The translations under genes were made by a program, and so were the position numbers. From Flavobacterium sp. LC2016-12 (GTDB taxonomy: Bacteria; Bacteroidota; Bacteroidia; Flavobacteriales; Flavobacteriaceae): a stretch of DNA of 64,000 nt. This document shows positions 15,271 through 24,165 of this stretch, piece after piece (positions within the stretch are counted from its first letter, which is position 1; each line of letters opens with the position of its first letter). Under the pieces are notes generated by a model, which did not search any database, had not been told where the DNA came from, and saw only the letters and a list, made by a program, of their open reading frames with translations. The stretch lies in assembly GCF_015351595.1 (NCBI RefSeq), contig NZ_JADKPT010000006.1, positions 62,001 through 126,000 on the forward strand. Direction: 5' to 3'.

Positions 15271-18069
15271 ATGAAATTCAATTTAAAATTTCTATTATTC
15301 ACATTATTTATCTGTACGATTTCAATCGCACAAAACAAAGGTACAATTTCTGGCTTATTAACAGACAAAGAATCTAACAATCAGCCTTTACCATTTGCAA
15401 ATGTCCTTCTTAAAGGAACCAACATTAGCGCTAACACTGACATTGACGGAAAATATTCGTTAAACGTAAATCCTGGAACTTATACTATTATTTTTAGCTT
15501 CGTAGGATATGAATCTGTAGAAAAACCTGTAACGGTTAAAGCTAATGAAACTGTTACGTTGGATCAGGTTCTTTCTTCAGGAGGTTATACTCTTAAAGAT
15601 GTTGTAGTAAAATCTACTTCTAACAGAGAAAAAGAAACTGCCTTATTACTAGACCAAAAAAATGCTGTTGTTATCAAACAAAGTATTGGTGCACAAGAAA
15701 TGTCCAGAAAAGGTGTAAGTGATGTTGAAGAAGGTTTGACTAAAATTACCGGAATCACTAAAGTAGGATCAAGAGGTTTATTTGTACGTGGTCTTGAAGA
15801 CAGATACAACAACTTATTAATTAATGATCTTGCTGCTCCAACAAACAATCCATTTTTAAAAATCATTCCACTTGATTTATTCTCAACAGATATTGTAGGT
15901 GTAATCGAAGTTTACAAAACATTTAGCCCAAATATTTATGGTGATTTTGCAGGAGGAACATTCAACATCCAAACTTCAAAAAACACAAAAAGCATCACAA
16001 AAATTAATATTGGAACAAGTTATATTGTAAACAGTAACTTAAAAACCTTTTCTCTTTCTAAAGATGCTGATTCAGCAGAAGGTTTTTTCGGATTAACTGG
16101 TGATAACAGAAAACTACCTTCATTACTAGGTGATACACCATCTGGTCATGTTTTCACTCCTCAGGAATCATTAAACAATTTTCAAAGTGGTTTTGATGTT
16201 TCTCCAATAAGAAGCCCATTAAACACAAGTATCGGATTCTTACATTCAGAAAGATTCGATTTAAAAAAAGACAGAAGTTTTTCTTATATATTTTCGCTTA
16301 ATGCTGAGAACAGCTACGGAATTCAGGAAGGAGTTGACAGAACTTTTGCTTATCAAAGTACCGGAATCAGTTACAAAACTGACTTTATAACTACTGACAA
16401 TCACTATAAAACTTCGTTAACTGGTTTATTAGGATTAAACTATAATACGAATAGATTCAAATTAGCATACAACAGTCTTTTTATCAGAACAACTGATAAC
16501 TTAATTAAAGATCAATACGGTGTTGCAAATGCTGAAACTGGAACAGGAACAAACAAAACACTTATCCGTACAAACCAATTAGATCAGTCTGATTATTGGA
16601 ACAATCAATTGGTAGGTGAATATGCAATAGCAGAAGACAAAAGTCAAACTGTAAAAGCTGGTGTTTCTTATGCTGTAACAAAATATGACCAACCGGACAG
16701 AAAAGCATTTTCAGGTGTTAAAACTGATAATGATGGGATTCTTGCTTCTATTGCAGGTAACAACTTTATCAAACAATACTTAGAAATCACAGGAAATTCT
16801 TATTTCTCTGGTTTAGCAGAATACAATTTAAAATTCGGAGAAGATAAAGGTCACAGATTAACCGTTGGATACAACGGAAATCTATCAGACATGGAGTCAT
16901 CTTACCGTTTTATTTCTCCTACTACTGGTCCAAATGTCGATGCTCCGCTTAACAGTATCGATGACCAATTGAACGGTTATATCGCTGGTGGTGCTTTTAA
17001 CTACAGAGAGACTTCTAACTCTACTTATAAAGCAATACTTAAAGAAGGTGCTAATGCCGGATACGCAAACTTACTTTACAAATTCAATGAAAAACTTGAG
17101 GTAAATGGTGGTGTAAGAGTAGAAAGTACAAACAGAGAAACACAATACAGACAACAAGGTTCTTTTGATGAACCATTCACAACGTTGAATTACGACAAAG
17201 TATATTTCTTACCGTCTGTAAATGCAAAATACGGTATTACAGAAAAATCAAATATCCGTTTAGCAGGTGGTGTAACTTATACCAAACCAGTAATTATGGA
17301 AGCTTATCCTATTGAATATATTAATGCCGATGGAACTTCTATGAAAGGAAATCCATACTTAGTAAATAGTGATAATTACAATGTTGATTTTAAATATGAG
17401 CTTTTCCCAACCGCAAAAGAAATGTTTGCAGTAGGTATTTTCGGAAAGCAAATGAAAAATCCTATCGAAAGAACATTAACTGCCAATGCAGCTGGTTCTA
17501 CAATTATTACTTATTTAAATTCAGATAATGCTGTAATATACGGTGCAGAAATTGAGTTCATTTATGACTTAGGAAGATTTACTGATACTTTTAAAGATTT
17601 CTCTTTAGGATTTAATACCTCATTAATGAGTACTAAAGCAGAAGTAAAACCTTTTATTACAAATCCTGACGGAAGTACTTCAGAATCAATCGAAACTCAT
17701 CAGTCAAGAGACTTGCAAGGAGCTTCAAAATGGTTGATCAATTCAGATTTAAAATACCAATTTAACGTTAACAAAAACTGGAGCAATACACTTTCGTTAG
17801 TATATTCAGTATTTGGAAAAAGAATTTATGCAGTAGGAACAAATGGATTAGACCATATTTATGAACTACCTGTAAGTCAATTAGATTTTATCTGGAGCAG
17901 CAAATTATCTGACCATATTGATCTAAAGTTTTCAGCAGATAACTTATTAGATCCAGCTCGTCAATTTGAAATTGGAAACAACAGTGAAACACCTGTTATT
18001 GGAGATCCATTGACAAGAAGTTACAAAAAAAGCAGAGGATTTTCTTTAAGCTTAGGGTACACATTCTAA
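15271..18069 (+). CDS. TonB-dependent receptor with carboxypeptidase-like N-terminal domain
   Basis: 932 residues. Signal peptide MKFNLKFLLFTLFICTISIAQ; residues about 25-110 are the beta-sandwich regulatory domain (GTISGLLTDKESNNQPLPFA, then GTYTIIFSFVGYE); residues about 125-235 are the plug (ITGITKVGSRGLFVRGLEDRY fragments, IYGDFAGGTFNIQT); the rest is a barrel with the closing strand FSLSLGYTF. It lacks features of SusC-type receptors and no SusD follows. It should import a large or scarce solute using TonB energy. A PhoB-like regulator is divergent upstream, and a surface lipoprotein with the same promoter motif follows, so the likely substrate is phosphate-linked. This last point is inference. 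Confidence 0.9.
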   Translation: MKFNLKFLLFTLFICTISIAQNKGTISGLLTDKESNNQPLPFANVLLKGTNISANTDIDGKYSLNVNPGTYTIIFSFVGYESVEKPVTVKANETVTLDQVLSSGGYTLKDVVVKSTSNREKETALLLDQKNAVVIKQSIGAQEMSRKGVSDVEEGLTKITGITKVGSRGLFVRGLEDRYNNLLINDLAAPTNNPFLKIIPLDLFSTDIVGVIEVYKTFSPNIYGDFAGGTFNIQTSKNTKSITKINIGTSYIVNSNLKTFSLSKDADSAEGFFGLTGDNRKLPSLLGDTPSGHVFTPQESLNNFQSGFDVSPIRSPLNTSIGFLHSERFDLKKDRSFSYIFSLNAENSYGIQEGVDRTFAYQSTGISYKTDFITTDNHYKTSLTGLLGLNYNTNRFKLAYNSLFIRTTDNLIKDQYGVANAETGTGTNKTLIRTNQLDQSDYWNNQLVGEYAIAEDKSQTVKAGVSYAVTKYDQPDRKAFSGVKTDNDGILASIAGNNFIKQYLEITGNSYFSGLAEYNLKFGEDKGHRLTVGYNGNLSDMESSYRFISPTTGPNVDAPLNSIDDQLNGYIAGGAFNYRETSNSTYKAILKEGANAGYANLLYKFNEKLEVNGGVRVESTNRETQYRQQGSFDEPFTTLNYDKVYFLPSVNAKYGITEKSNIRLAGGVTYTKPVIMEAYPIEYINADGTSMKGNPYLVNSDNYNVDFKYELFPTAKEMFAVGIFGKQMKNPIERTLTANAAGSTIITYLNSDNAVIYGAEIEFIYDLGRFTDTFKDFSLGFNTSLMSTKAEVKPFITNPDGSTSESIETHQSRDLQGASKWLINSDLKYQFNVNKNWSNTLSLVYSVFGKRIYAVGTNGLDHIYELPVSQLDFIWSSKLSDHIDLKFSADNLLDPARQFEIGNNSETPVIGDPLTRSYKKSRGFSLSLGYTF

Positions 18070-18090
18070 TGTATTAAAAATCAAACATAT

Positions 18091-18119
18091 AAAGCCCTAT
18101 TTATTATAGGGCTTTTTTT
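18091..18119 (+). terminator. Rho-independent terminator after the TonB receptor
   Basis: AAAGCCCTAT, short AT loop, ATAGGGCTTT and a T run. The next gene has its own promoter, so the two are separate transcripts under a common motif. Confidence 0.85.
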
Positions 18120-18139
18120 ATACCCGCAATCCAAACCTC

Positions 18140-18228
18140 TTAACATTCCCTTGACATTAAAGAGATTTTAATATAACGGTATTGTAATATTGAGCTAACA
18201 CATAAAAAGTATTCCCGTCCTACTTTTG
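18140..18228 (+). promoter_or_regulatory. Lipoprotein promoter with 11-bp-spaced TAAC/TAAT units
   Basis: TAAC, TAAT and TAAC begin at 18174, 18185 and 18196, each 11 bp apart. The -7 box TACTTTTG (18221-18228) begins 25 bp after the last unit. Further pairs with the same step lie upstream: TTAAC 18140 and TTGAC 18151; TAA at 18158 and 18169. No -33 TTTG element is seen at the usual distance, as expected if an activator replaces it. Confidence 0.65.
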
Positions 18229-18260
18229 TCAACAAAGAAATAAACTATTAAACAACAATT

Positions 18261-19673
18261 ATGAAAACTAAATTTTTCGCTTTAGCCTTATCTATTGGCT
18301 TATTATTTTCATCATGTAGTAGCGACAACGATCCGGCTCCATTTACTGTAGCTCCGTTAACAGGAACTGAAACTATTACTGTAGGAGGAACTACAACTTT
18401 TAGCAGTACAACTACAGGTGGTACTTATACAAGTGCTACGCCTGCTGTTGCAACTGTTGTGCCTGCAACTGGAGTTATCACAGGGGTTTCTGTTGGTACT
18501 TCTGTTATTACTTATACTGTACAATCTGTTTCTGTTACTAGAACTGTAACTGTGACTGCTGAACCAGTTGCTACTGGAGAAATTACTGGTCCAATTACTG
18601 CCAATAAAACTTATGTTTTAGGTAATTATACTATGAAAGGTGTTGTAAAAATTAATTCAGGTGTAACATTAACTTTCGAAGCTGGTTCAACTATTACAGT
18701 TGACAAAACTACTGGAGACAATGCTTTAGTTGTATTAAACGGTGGTAAATTAGTAATCAACGGTACAGCTGACAAACCAGTTGTATTTACTGAAAAATCT
18801 AAAGTCGCTGGTTCTTGGGGAGGTATCATCATGTACGGAGACGCTCCAATCAACGCTGTTAAAGGTGTAAAAACTTCTACTTCAGAAGACGGAAATGCTT
18901 TACCTTACGGTGGAACAAATGCTGCTCACAACGGTGGATCTTTGAAATATGTAAGAGTTGAGTACGCTGGTTCTAAATTAGCTGACGGAACTAAAGAATT
19001 AAACGGATTCTCTTTCTACTCTGTAGGATCAGGAACAACTTTAGACCACTTAGTATCTTACAAAGGTGCTGATGACGGATTCGAATTTTACGGAGGAACT
19101 GCAAGTTTGACTAATGCAATTTCTTATGACAATACAGATGATTCTTTTGACTGGCAAGATGGATGGCAAGGTCAGGTTAACACTAACTGGTATGCGCACC
19201 AAAATGCTAAAGGAAACTTCGGAGTTGAAATCGAATCTTCTAAAAATAACAATGATTACTACCCTAAAGTTACAAACATCACTTTAAAAAGAATGCCTGG
19301 TACAACTCCAGAATCAGTTGGAGATGTTCAAGTTGATGCATTTCAATTTAAAAATGAAGGAAATGGTGATTTCAGCAACATTATCATAGATGGTTATGGT
19401 GATTATACTGAAGCTAGTAAAGTATATACTGGAGCTGCTGTAAAAATACAAGATGCTTCAACAAATACTAACCAGGTAACTGGTGGTAAAATTAAAATCA
19501 CTAAAGTTAAAATCACTAATACTTCTAAAAATATCTTAGGTGTAGTAGTAGATCCTTGGGATGGTGTTGTTACATTCCCAGCTGCAAATTTTGTAATCGA
19601 CGCTACTGCAACAGGAGCATCGCTTACAGCTGGAGCTTGGGCTACAGTTGATGGTGTTGATTTGACTAAATAA
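18261..19673 (+). CDS. Surface lipoprotein with Ig-like domain and beta-helix-like body
   Basis: 470 residues. Lipoprotein signal peptide with lipobox LLFSSC (Cys near residue 19) followed by SSDND, a run of acidic residues that favours export to the surface in Bacteroidota. Residues about 30-100 are a Thr-rich BIG2/Ig-like repeat (VATVVPATGVITGVSVGTSV). Residues about 105-465 are Gly-, Asn- and Asp-rich with regular short strands (GGKLVINGTADKPVVFT, SWGGIIMYGDAPIN, SLKYVRVEYAG, DDSFDWQDGW), as in right-handed beta-helix proteins. It follows the TonB receptor and shares its promoter motif, so it may capture or process the receptor's ligand. Catalytic function is unknown. Confidence 0.75.
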   Translation: MKTKFFALALSIGLLFSSCSSDNDPAPFTVAPLTGTETITVGGTTTFSSTTTGGTYTSATPAVATVVPATGVITGVSVGTSVITYTVQSVSVTRTVTVTAEPVATGEITGPITANKTYVLGNYTMKGVVKINSGVTLTFEAGSTITVDKTTGDNALVVLNGGKLVINGTADKPVVFTEKSKVAGSWGGIIMYGDAPINAVKGVKTSTSEDGNALPYGGTNAAHNGGSLKYVRVEYAGSKLADGTKELNGFSFYSVGSGTTLDHLVSYKGADDGFEFYGGTASLTNAISYDNTDDSFDWQDGWQGQVNTNWYAHQNAKGNFGVEIESSKNNNDYYPKVTNITLKRMPGTTPESVGDVQVDAFQFKNEGNGDFSNIIIDGYGDYTEASKVYTGAAVKIQDASTNTNQVTGGKIKITKVKITNTSKNILGVVVDPWDGVVTFPAANFVIDATATGASLTAGAWATVDGVDLTK

Positions 19674-19694
19674 TTAGTTGATATATAAAATGTT

Positions 19695-19728
19695 AAAAAC
19701 ATCCTAAATATTTAGGATGTTTTTTTTT
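19695..19728 (+). terminator. Rho-independent terminator after the lipoprotein
   Basis: AAACATCCTAAATA paired with TTTAGGATGTTT, then a T run of nine or more. Confidence 0.88.
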
Positions 19729-19780
19729 GGCGTAATTTTTGAAAACTTTTTTGTATATTTACTGTAACCAAAATTACGCG

Positions 19781-20119
19781 ATGGCAAAAAACTACTTTTA
19801 TATTACATTCTTATTGGCATTTTTCTTTACTGTAAGTGTTTCGGCACAAGACAGTAAGCAATTACCAAAACCTCAAGAGCCTACAACTATTGAGGGTTTA
19901 AGCTTGTACCCTAATCCAGTGACAAACGGAAAGGTTTATATCTCTTCTAAAAATGACTTAGAGAAAGAGGTGATTGTTTTTGATGTTTTAGGAAAAAAAG
20001 TAATCCAAACACATCTGTCTTCAAAAGAATTAAACGTTTCTGATCTGGTTCCCGGCGTTTATATCATCAAAATATACGAACAAGATGCATCAGCAACCCG
20101 AAAGCTCATTATTCGGTAA
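19781..20119 (+). CDS. Small secreted protein consisting mainly of a T9SS type-A sorting domain
   Basis: 112 residues from ATG 19781; an in-frame upstream start at 19739 lies in the promoter region and would bury the signal peptide. Signal peptide MAKNYFYITFLLAFFFTVSVSAQ, a linker of about 20 residues, then SLYPNPVTNGKVYISS and PGVYIIKIYEQDASATRKLI. These are the start and end of the C-terminal domain that directs proteins through the type IX secretion system. There is almost no cargo. It may be a surface adaptor, a processed peptide, or the remnant of a larger protein. It follows the lipoprotein but has its own promoter region. Confidence 0.8.
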   Translation: MAKNYFYITFLLAFFFTVSVSAQDSKQLPKPQEPTTIEGLSLYPNPVTNGKVYISSKNDLEKEVIVFDVLGKKVIQTHLSSKELNVSDLVPGVYIIKIYEQDASATRKLIIR

Positions 20120-20124
20120 AACAT

Positions 20125-20153
20125 AAAAAAAGCTCCTATTTGGGAGCTTTTTT
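20125..20153 (+). terminator. Rho-independent terminator
   Basis: AAAAAAAGCTCC, loop TATTT, GGGAGCTTTTTT, seven bases after the stop of the T9SS-domain protein. Confidence 0.85.
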
Positions 20154-20235
20154 CAGTTTACAGTCGCAGTATTCAGTTAAGCACATTGCATTTTAAAACT
20201 GAGACTGAAAACCGAGACTGAAAACTAAAAAACAA

Positions 20236-20243
20236 TATCTTTG
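20236..20243 (+). promoter_or_regulatory. -7 box TATCTTTG of the LuxE-like gene
   Basis: Perfect TAnnTTTG match. An in-frame TTG at 20241 lies inside this box, so it cannot be the translation start if this promoter is real. Confidence 0.6.
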
Positions 20244-20255
20244 CAAAAAAAAGTT

Positions 20256-21236
20256 TTGATCACAGCCAACGATATCTTTACCATTTCGAGTCAGAAACAA
20301 TTTGAAAAAATAGCACTAAAAGTGTTTCGTTTTCAACACGAGAACAATAAGGTATACCGTGATTTCTGTGATTTTTTAAAAGTGAATCCACAACAGGTAA
20401 AATCTTTGGAACAAATTCCATTTTTACCCATACAATTTTTTAAAAGCCACAAAGTCGTTTCTAATTCAGATTCTCCTCAGGTTACTTTTACCAGCAGCGG
20501 TACAACCGGAATGATCACTAGCCGCCATTTAGTAACGAATGTTTCTCTTTATGAAGAAAGCTACCGAAATGGATTTTCGCAGTTTTACGGAAATATCGAA
20601 GATTACGTTGTTTTAGCCCTTTTGCCGTCTTATTTGGAGCGCGATGGCTCTTCGTTAATTTATATGGTCGAAGACCTGATAAAACTATCCAATCAGGCTG
20701 AGAGCGGGTTTTATTTACACAACCACGATGACTTAATTAAAAAACTAACCGCTTTAGATGAATCCGGGCAAAATGTGATTTTAATTGGCGTTACCTATGC
20801 TTTATTAGATTTGATTGAAAAGCATCAATTCAACCTTCAAAATACCATTATTATGGAAACCGGAGGAATGAAAGGAAAACGCAAAGAAATGATTCGCGAA
20901 GAATTACACGAACAACTTTGCAAAGGTTTTGGTGTAAATGCCATTCATTCTGAATATGGAATGACGGAGCTTTTGGCGCAAGCCTATTCTTTAGGCGAAG
21001 GTGTATTTGAATGTCCATCCTGGATGCATATTTTAGTTCGCGATCCTGAAGATGCGCTCACTTATGTAAAAGATGGAAAAACTGGTGGAATTAATGTTAT
21101 TGATTTAGCTAATATCAATTCGTGTTCTTTTATCGCCACGCAGGATTTGGGCAAAAAATATCCCAACAACTCTTTCGAGGTATTGGGACGTTTTGATAAT
21201 TCTGATATTCGTGGTTGTAACTTAATGGTTTTGTAA
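20256..21236 (+). CDS. LuxE-like acyl-protein synthetase / acyltransferase family protein
   Basis: About 326 residues. It resembles the LuxE family, adenylate-forming enzymes that activate an acyl group. VTFTSSGTTGMITSR near residues 80-94 is the Ser/Thr/Gly-rich ATP-binding loop, SEYGMTELLAQAY near 235 is the second adenylation motif and LGRFDNSDIRGCNLM is near the C-terminus. No other lux gene is nearby, so the role is not luminescence; it may activate an acyl chain for lipid or surface glycan synthesis. There is no ATG at the 5' end. TTG 20256 is chosen since TTG 20241 lies inside the -7 box. The stop codon touches that of tyrS with no spacer. Confidence 0.75.
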   Translation: MITANDIFTISSQKQFEKIALKVFRFQHENNKVYRDFCDFLKVNPQQVKSLEQIPFLPIQFFKSHKVVSNSDSPQVTFTSSGTTGMITSRHLVTNVSLYEESYRNGFSQFYGNIEDYVVLALLPSYLERDGSSLIYMVEDLIKLSNQAESGFYLHNHDDLIKKLTALDESGQNVILIGVTYALLDLIEKHQFNLQNTIIMETGGMKGKRKEMIREELHEQLCKGFGVNAIHSEYGMTELLAQAYSLGEGVFECPSWMHILVRDPEDALTYVKDGKTGGINVIDLANINSCSFIATQDLGKKYPNNSFEVLGRFDNSDIRGCNLMVL

Positions 21237-22532
21237 TTAAACCACTCTAATCACAAAATAGTTTTTCTTCCCACTTTGCAATAACACAAACTGATTGTTG
21301 ATTAAATCATTTGCTGTTAGAACAAAATCTTCTTTTATTTTTTCTCTGTTTACAGAAATAGAATTTGCTGTTAAAGCACGTCTCGCTTCTCCATTTGATT
21401 TAAAGAAACCTGTTTTTTCATTTAAAACCGAAACGATATCCAATCCATTTTCCAAATCAGCTTTTGCAATTTCTGCCTGAGGAACTCCGTCAAAAACTTC
21501 TAAAAAAGTAGCCTCATCCAATTGTTTCAAATCTTCTGAAGTTGAGTTTCCAAATAAAATATTCGAAGCCTGAATCGCTTTTTCCAATTCTTCTTTGCTG
21601 TGAACAAAAATCGTGATTTCTTCAGCTAGTTTCTTTTGCAATACTCTTAAATGTGGAGCCGCTTTGTGCTCTTCGATTAAAACATCAATTGTTTCTTTAT
21701 CTAAGAAAGTAAAGATTTTGATATATTTTTCTGCATCAACATCTGTTGCGTTTACCCAAAATTGGTAGAATTTATATACTGAAGTTTTATCAGCATCCAG
21801 CCAAACATTTCCACCTTCAGATTTTCCGAATTTAGATCCGTCTGCTTTTGTAATTAATGGCGTTGTTAAAGCAAATGCTTTTGCACTTTCTCCACCCATT
21901 CTGCGGACTAATTCTGTTCCAGTAGTAATATTTCCCCATTGGTCAGAACCTCCCATTTGCAAAACACAGTTGTTGTTTTTATATAAGTGATAAAAATCGT
22001 AACCCTGAATTAATTGATAAGTGAATTCCGTGAAAGACATTCCTTCTCCTTCTCCACTCAATCTCTTTTTAACAGAATCCTTCGCCATCATATAATTTAC
22101 CGTGATTCGTTTTCCAACTTCACGGGCAAAATCAATAAAAGAAAATTCTTTCATCCAGTCATAGTTGTTCACCATAACCGGAGCATTTGCTTCTTTTGAA
22201 TTAAAGTCTAAGAAACGAGATAAAACACTTTTGATTCCAGCTACGTTTTTAGCCAAAGTTTCTTCGTTCAATAAATTTCTTTCGTCAGATTTTCCAGATG
22301 GATCACCAATCATTCCAGTCGCACCACCAACTAAGGCAATTGCTTTATGACCAGTTCTGTTTAAATGAACCAATAAAATAATCTGAACCATACTACCAAT
22401 ATGCAGCGAATCTGCCGTTGGATCAAAGCCTATATATGCCGTTGTTACTTCTTTCAGTAATTGTTCTTCCGTTCCAGGCATACTGTCATGATATAACCCA
22501 CGCCACTTTAATTCTTCAACTAGATTCTTCAT
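21237..22532 (-). CDS. tyrS: Tyrosyl-tRNA synthetase
   Basis: Charges tRNA-Tyr with tyrosine in the cytoplasm. 431 residues, the usual length for bacterial TyrRS. HIGS near residue 43 is the class I HIGH motif, the loop [17 protein letters not shown] follows, [10 protein letters not shown] near 195 binds tyrosine, and KFGKS near 232 is the KMSKS motif. The last 65 or so residues form an S4 RNA-binding domain ([17 protein letters not shown]). A TACATTTG -7 box lies 19 bases upstream. No T-box leader is seen. It is convergent with the LuxE-like gene. Confidence 0.97.
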   Translation of the reverse strand: MKNLVEELKWRGLYHDSMPGTEEQLLKEVTTAYIGFDPTADSLHIGSMVQIILLVHLNRTGHKAIALVGGATGMIGDPSGKSDERNLLNEETLAKNVAGIKSVLSRFLDFNSKEANAPVMVNNYDWMKEFSFIDFAREVGKRITVNYMMAKDSVKKRLSGEGEGMSFTEFTYQLIQGYDFYHLYKNNNCVLQMGGSDQWGNITTGTELVRRMGGESAKAFALTTPLITKADGSKFGKSEGGNVWLDADKTSVYKFYQFWVNATDVDAEKYIKIFTFLDKETIDVLIEEHKAAPHLRVLQKKLAEEITIFVHSKEELEKAIQASNILFGNSTSEDLKQLDEATFLEVFDGVPQAEIAKADLENGLDIVSVLNEKTGFFKSNGEARRALTANSISVNREKIKEDFVLTANDLINNQFVLLQSGKKNYFVIRVV

Positions 22533-22550
22533 TTTTTAAAATAATTTGTG

Positions 22551-22558
22551 CAAATGTA
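22551..22558 (-). promoter_or_regulatory. -7 box TACATTTG of tyrS
   Basis: Perfect TAnnTTTG on the - strand, with TTTTG about 20 bases further upstream as a -33 element and the ATG 19 bases downstream. Confidence 0.6.
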
Positions 22559-22676
22559 ATCAATGTCAATATGAATATCAAAAAGCAATGCCAATTTCAA
22601 AAAACAATTAAAAAACTTTGTCCCTTTGAACCTCTTCACCTTTGCACCTTTAACCCAAAAAAGTTATCTTTACAAA

Positions 22677-23678
22677 ATGGTATTAGTAACTGGAGGAACA
22701 GGTTTAGTTGGCGCGCATTTATTGCTTCATTTAATTGAAAATGGAGAAAATGTTAGGGCAATTTACCGAAACCCAAATAACATTCAGAAAACAAAATCGG
22801 TTTTTGAACTTTATGGAAAAGCTAATTTGTTTGAAAAAATTAATTGGCTTGAAGCCGATATTTTAGACGTTCCTTCACTCGAAATTGCTTTTATTGATAT
22901 TGAATATGTTTACCATTGTGCCGCTTTTATTTCATTTGATCCACAAGATGAAGATATCCTCCGAAAAACAAATATTGAAGGAACGGCCAACATGGTTAAT
23001 TTTTCTTTAGCCAAAGGAATAAAAAAATTCTGTTTTGTAAGTTCCATCGCCGCATTAGGAGATATCGCTCCACACGAAACCTATATTACGGAAGAAACCG
23101 ACTGGAATCCCGAAAAACCACACAGCGATTATGCCATTTCTAAATATGGTGCCGAAATGGAAGTTTGGCGTGCTGTTCAGGAAGGCTTAGATATTATTAT
23201 TGTAAATCCCGGTGTAATTTTAGGGCCAATTGCAACAACAAAGATTTTTCTTGAAGGAAGCAATGAGCTATATCGAAGAGTTGCCAACGGACTTTCCTTT
23301 TATACACTTGGAAGTACAGGTTTTATTACTGTAAATGATGTCGTAAAGATTTCCGTTGAGTTGATGAAAAGCGATATCAAAAACGAGCGCTTTACCTTAA
23401 TTTCAGATAATATTGTCTTTCAAGATATTCTAAACACAATTGCTGATACGCTAAAGGTAAAAAGGCCACACATTCATGCAAATCCTTTTTTTATGAACTT
23501 TTTATGGATAGCCGATGGAATATTTTCGACTTTGTTTTTCCAGAAAAGACACATGACAAAAGCGACTGCAAAAGCTTCTTATTCTAAAAATCTGTATTCC
23601 AATGAAAAAATAAAAACCGCTCTGGGAGCGGTTTTTCTAGATGTTCATCAATATATAAAAGACACTTCGAAGTTGTAA
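22677..23678 (+). CDS. NAD-dependent epimerase/dehydratase (extended SDR)
   Basis: 333 residues from ATG 22677; an upstream in-frame start at 22626 would add 17 residues ahead of the first beta-strand and is unlikely. It opens MVLVTGGTGLVGAHLLLHL, a Rossmann fold with the TGGTGLVG nucleotide motif, and has YAISKYGAE near residue 162, the YxxxK catalytic pair of extended short-chain dehydrogenases, and NPGVILGP nearby. It likely oxidises or epimerises a nucleotide sugar or a related alcohol; the substrate is not clear. It is convergent, with a four-base gap, with the GT2-pyrC-DUF4296 operon. Confidence 0.88.
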   Translation: MVLVTGGTGLVGAHLLLHLIENGENVRAIYRNPNNIQKTKSVFELYGKANLFEKINWLEADILDVPSLEIAFIDIEYVYHCAAFISFDPQDEDILRKTNIEGTANMVNFSLAKGIKKFCFVSSIAALGDIAPHETYITEETDWNPEKPHSDYAISKYGAEMEVWRAVQEGLDIIIVNPGVILGPIATTKIFLEGSNELYRRVANGLSFYTLGSTGFITVNDVVKISVELMKSDIKNERFTLISDNIVFQDILNTIADTLKVKRPHIHANPFFMNFLWIADGIFSTLFFQKRHMTKATAKASYSKNLYSNEKIKTALGAVFLDVHQYIKDTSKL

Positions 23679-23682
23679 AAAA

Positions 23683-24156
23683 CTATCTTAATTGTCTTGT
23701 TCTTCTTATTGAATCAATATTTATACGTCTTGAAGGCTTCTTTATAGAATCGTTTACATTCGTTTTTACTTTAGGCTTTTTAGCAGCAGCTTTCGCCGCT
23801 TTCTTCTCTTCAATTTTTACAATTGAGTCGGCTGCCTGTTGCTGTACCGCTAAACGTTTGCTAATTTCATCAAACATATCTTTGTAGGTATCATAATCAG
23901 CTGCATAATAAATATTACTTTGTGCAAACTGTAAACTATCAACCTTGTATTTTTTTAAAATAAATTTCTTCGGATCTGCATCAATCGAATCTAAAGACAA
24001 TGGATTTTGATATTTCATTGCATCCATAAGAGACAAATCATACATAATATCAATCATTTTCCCTTTCTCAATAAGTCTTTTTGGTTCTTTGACCAATTCT
24101 TTTTTACAACTTACAGAAAGAAACAATACCAATATTATAAATACAAAATTCTTCAT
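23683..24156 (-). CDS. DUF4296-domain lipoprotein
   Basis: 157 residues. Lipoprotein signal peptide with SVSC (Cys near residue 17), then KGKMIDIMYDLSLMDAMKYQ and an ILKKYKVDSLQFAQSNIYY segment typical of DUF4296. The C-terminal third is Lys/Ala-rich (KIEEKKAAKAAAKK) and probably disordered. In Bacteroidota such genes are often found next to dihydroorotase, as here: it is the last gene after the GT2 protein and pyrC, nine bases after pyrC. Its function is not known; it is probably attached to the outer or inner membrane on the periplasmic side. Confidence 0.85.
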   Translation of the reverse strand: MKNFVFIILVLFLSVSCKKELVKEPKRLIEKGKMIDIMYDLSLMDAMKYQNPLSLDSIDADPKKFILKKYKVDSLQFAQSNIYYAADYDTYKDMFDEISKRLAVQQQAADSIVKIEEKKAAKAAAKKPKVKTNVNDSIKKPSRRINIDSIRRTRQLR

Positions 24157-24165
24157 TTATCTTTT

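Noticed and set aside
22533..22676. T-box or other tRNA-sensing leader for tyrS
   Set aside because: The leader is only about 15-19 bases from the -7 box to the ATG; nothing of T-box size fits.
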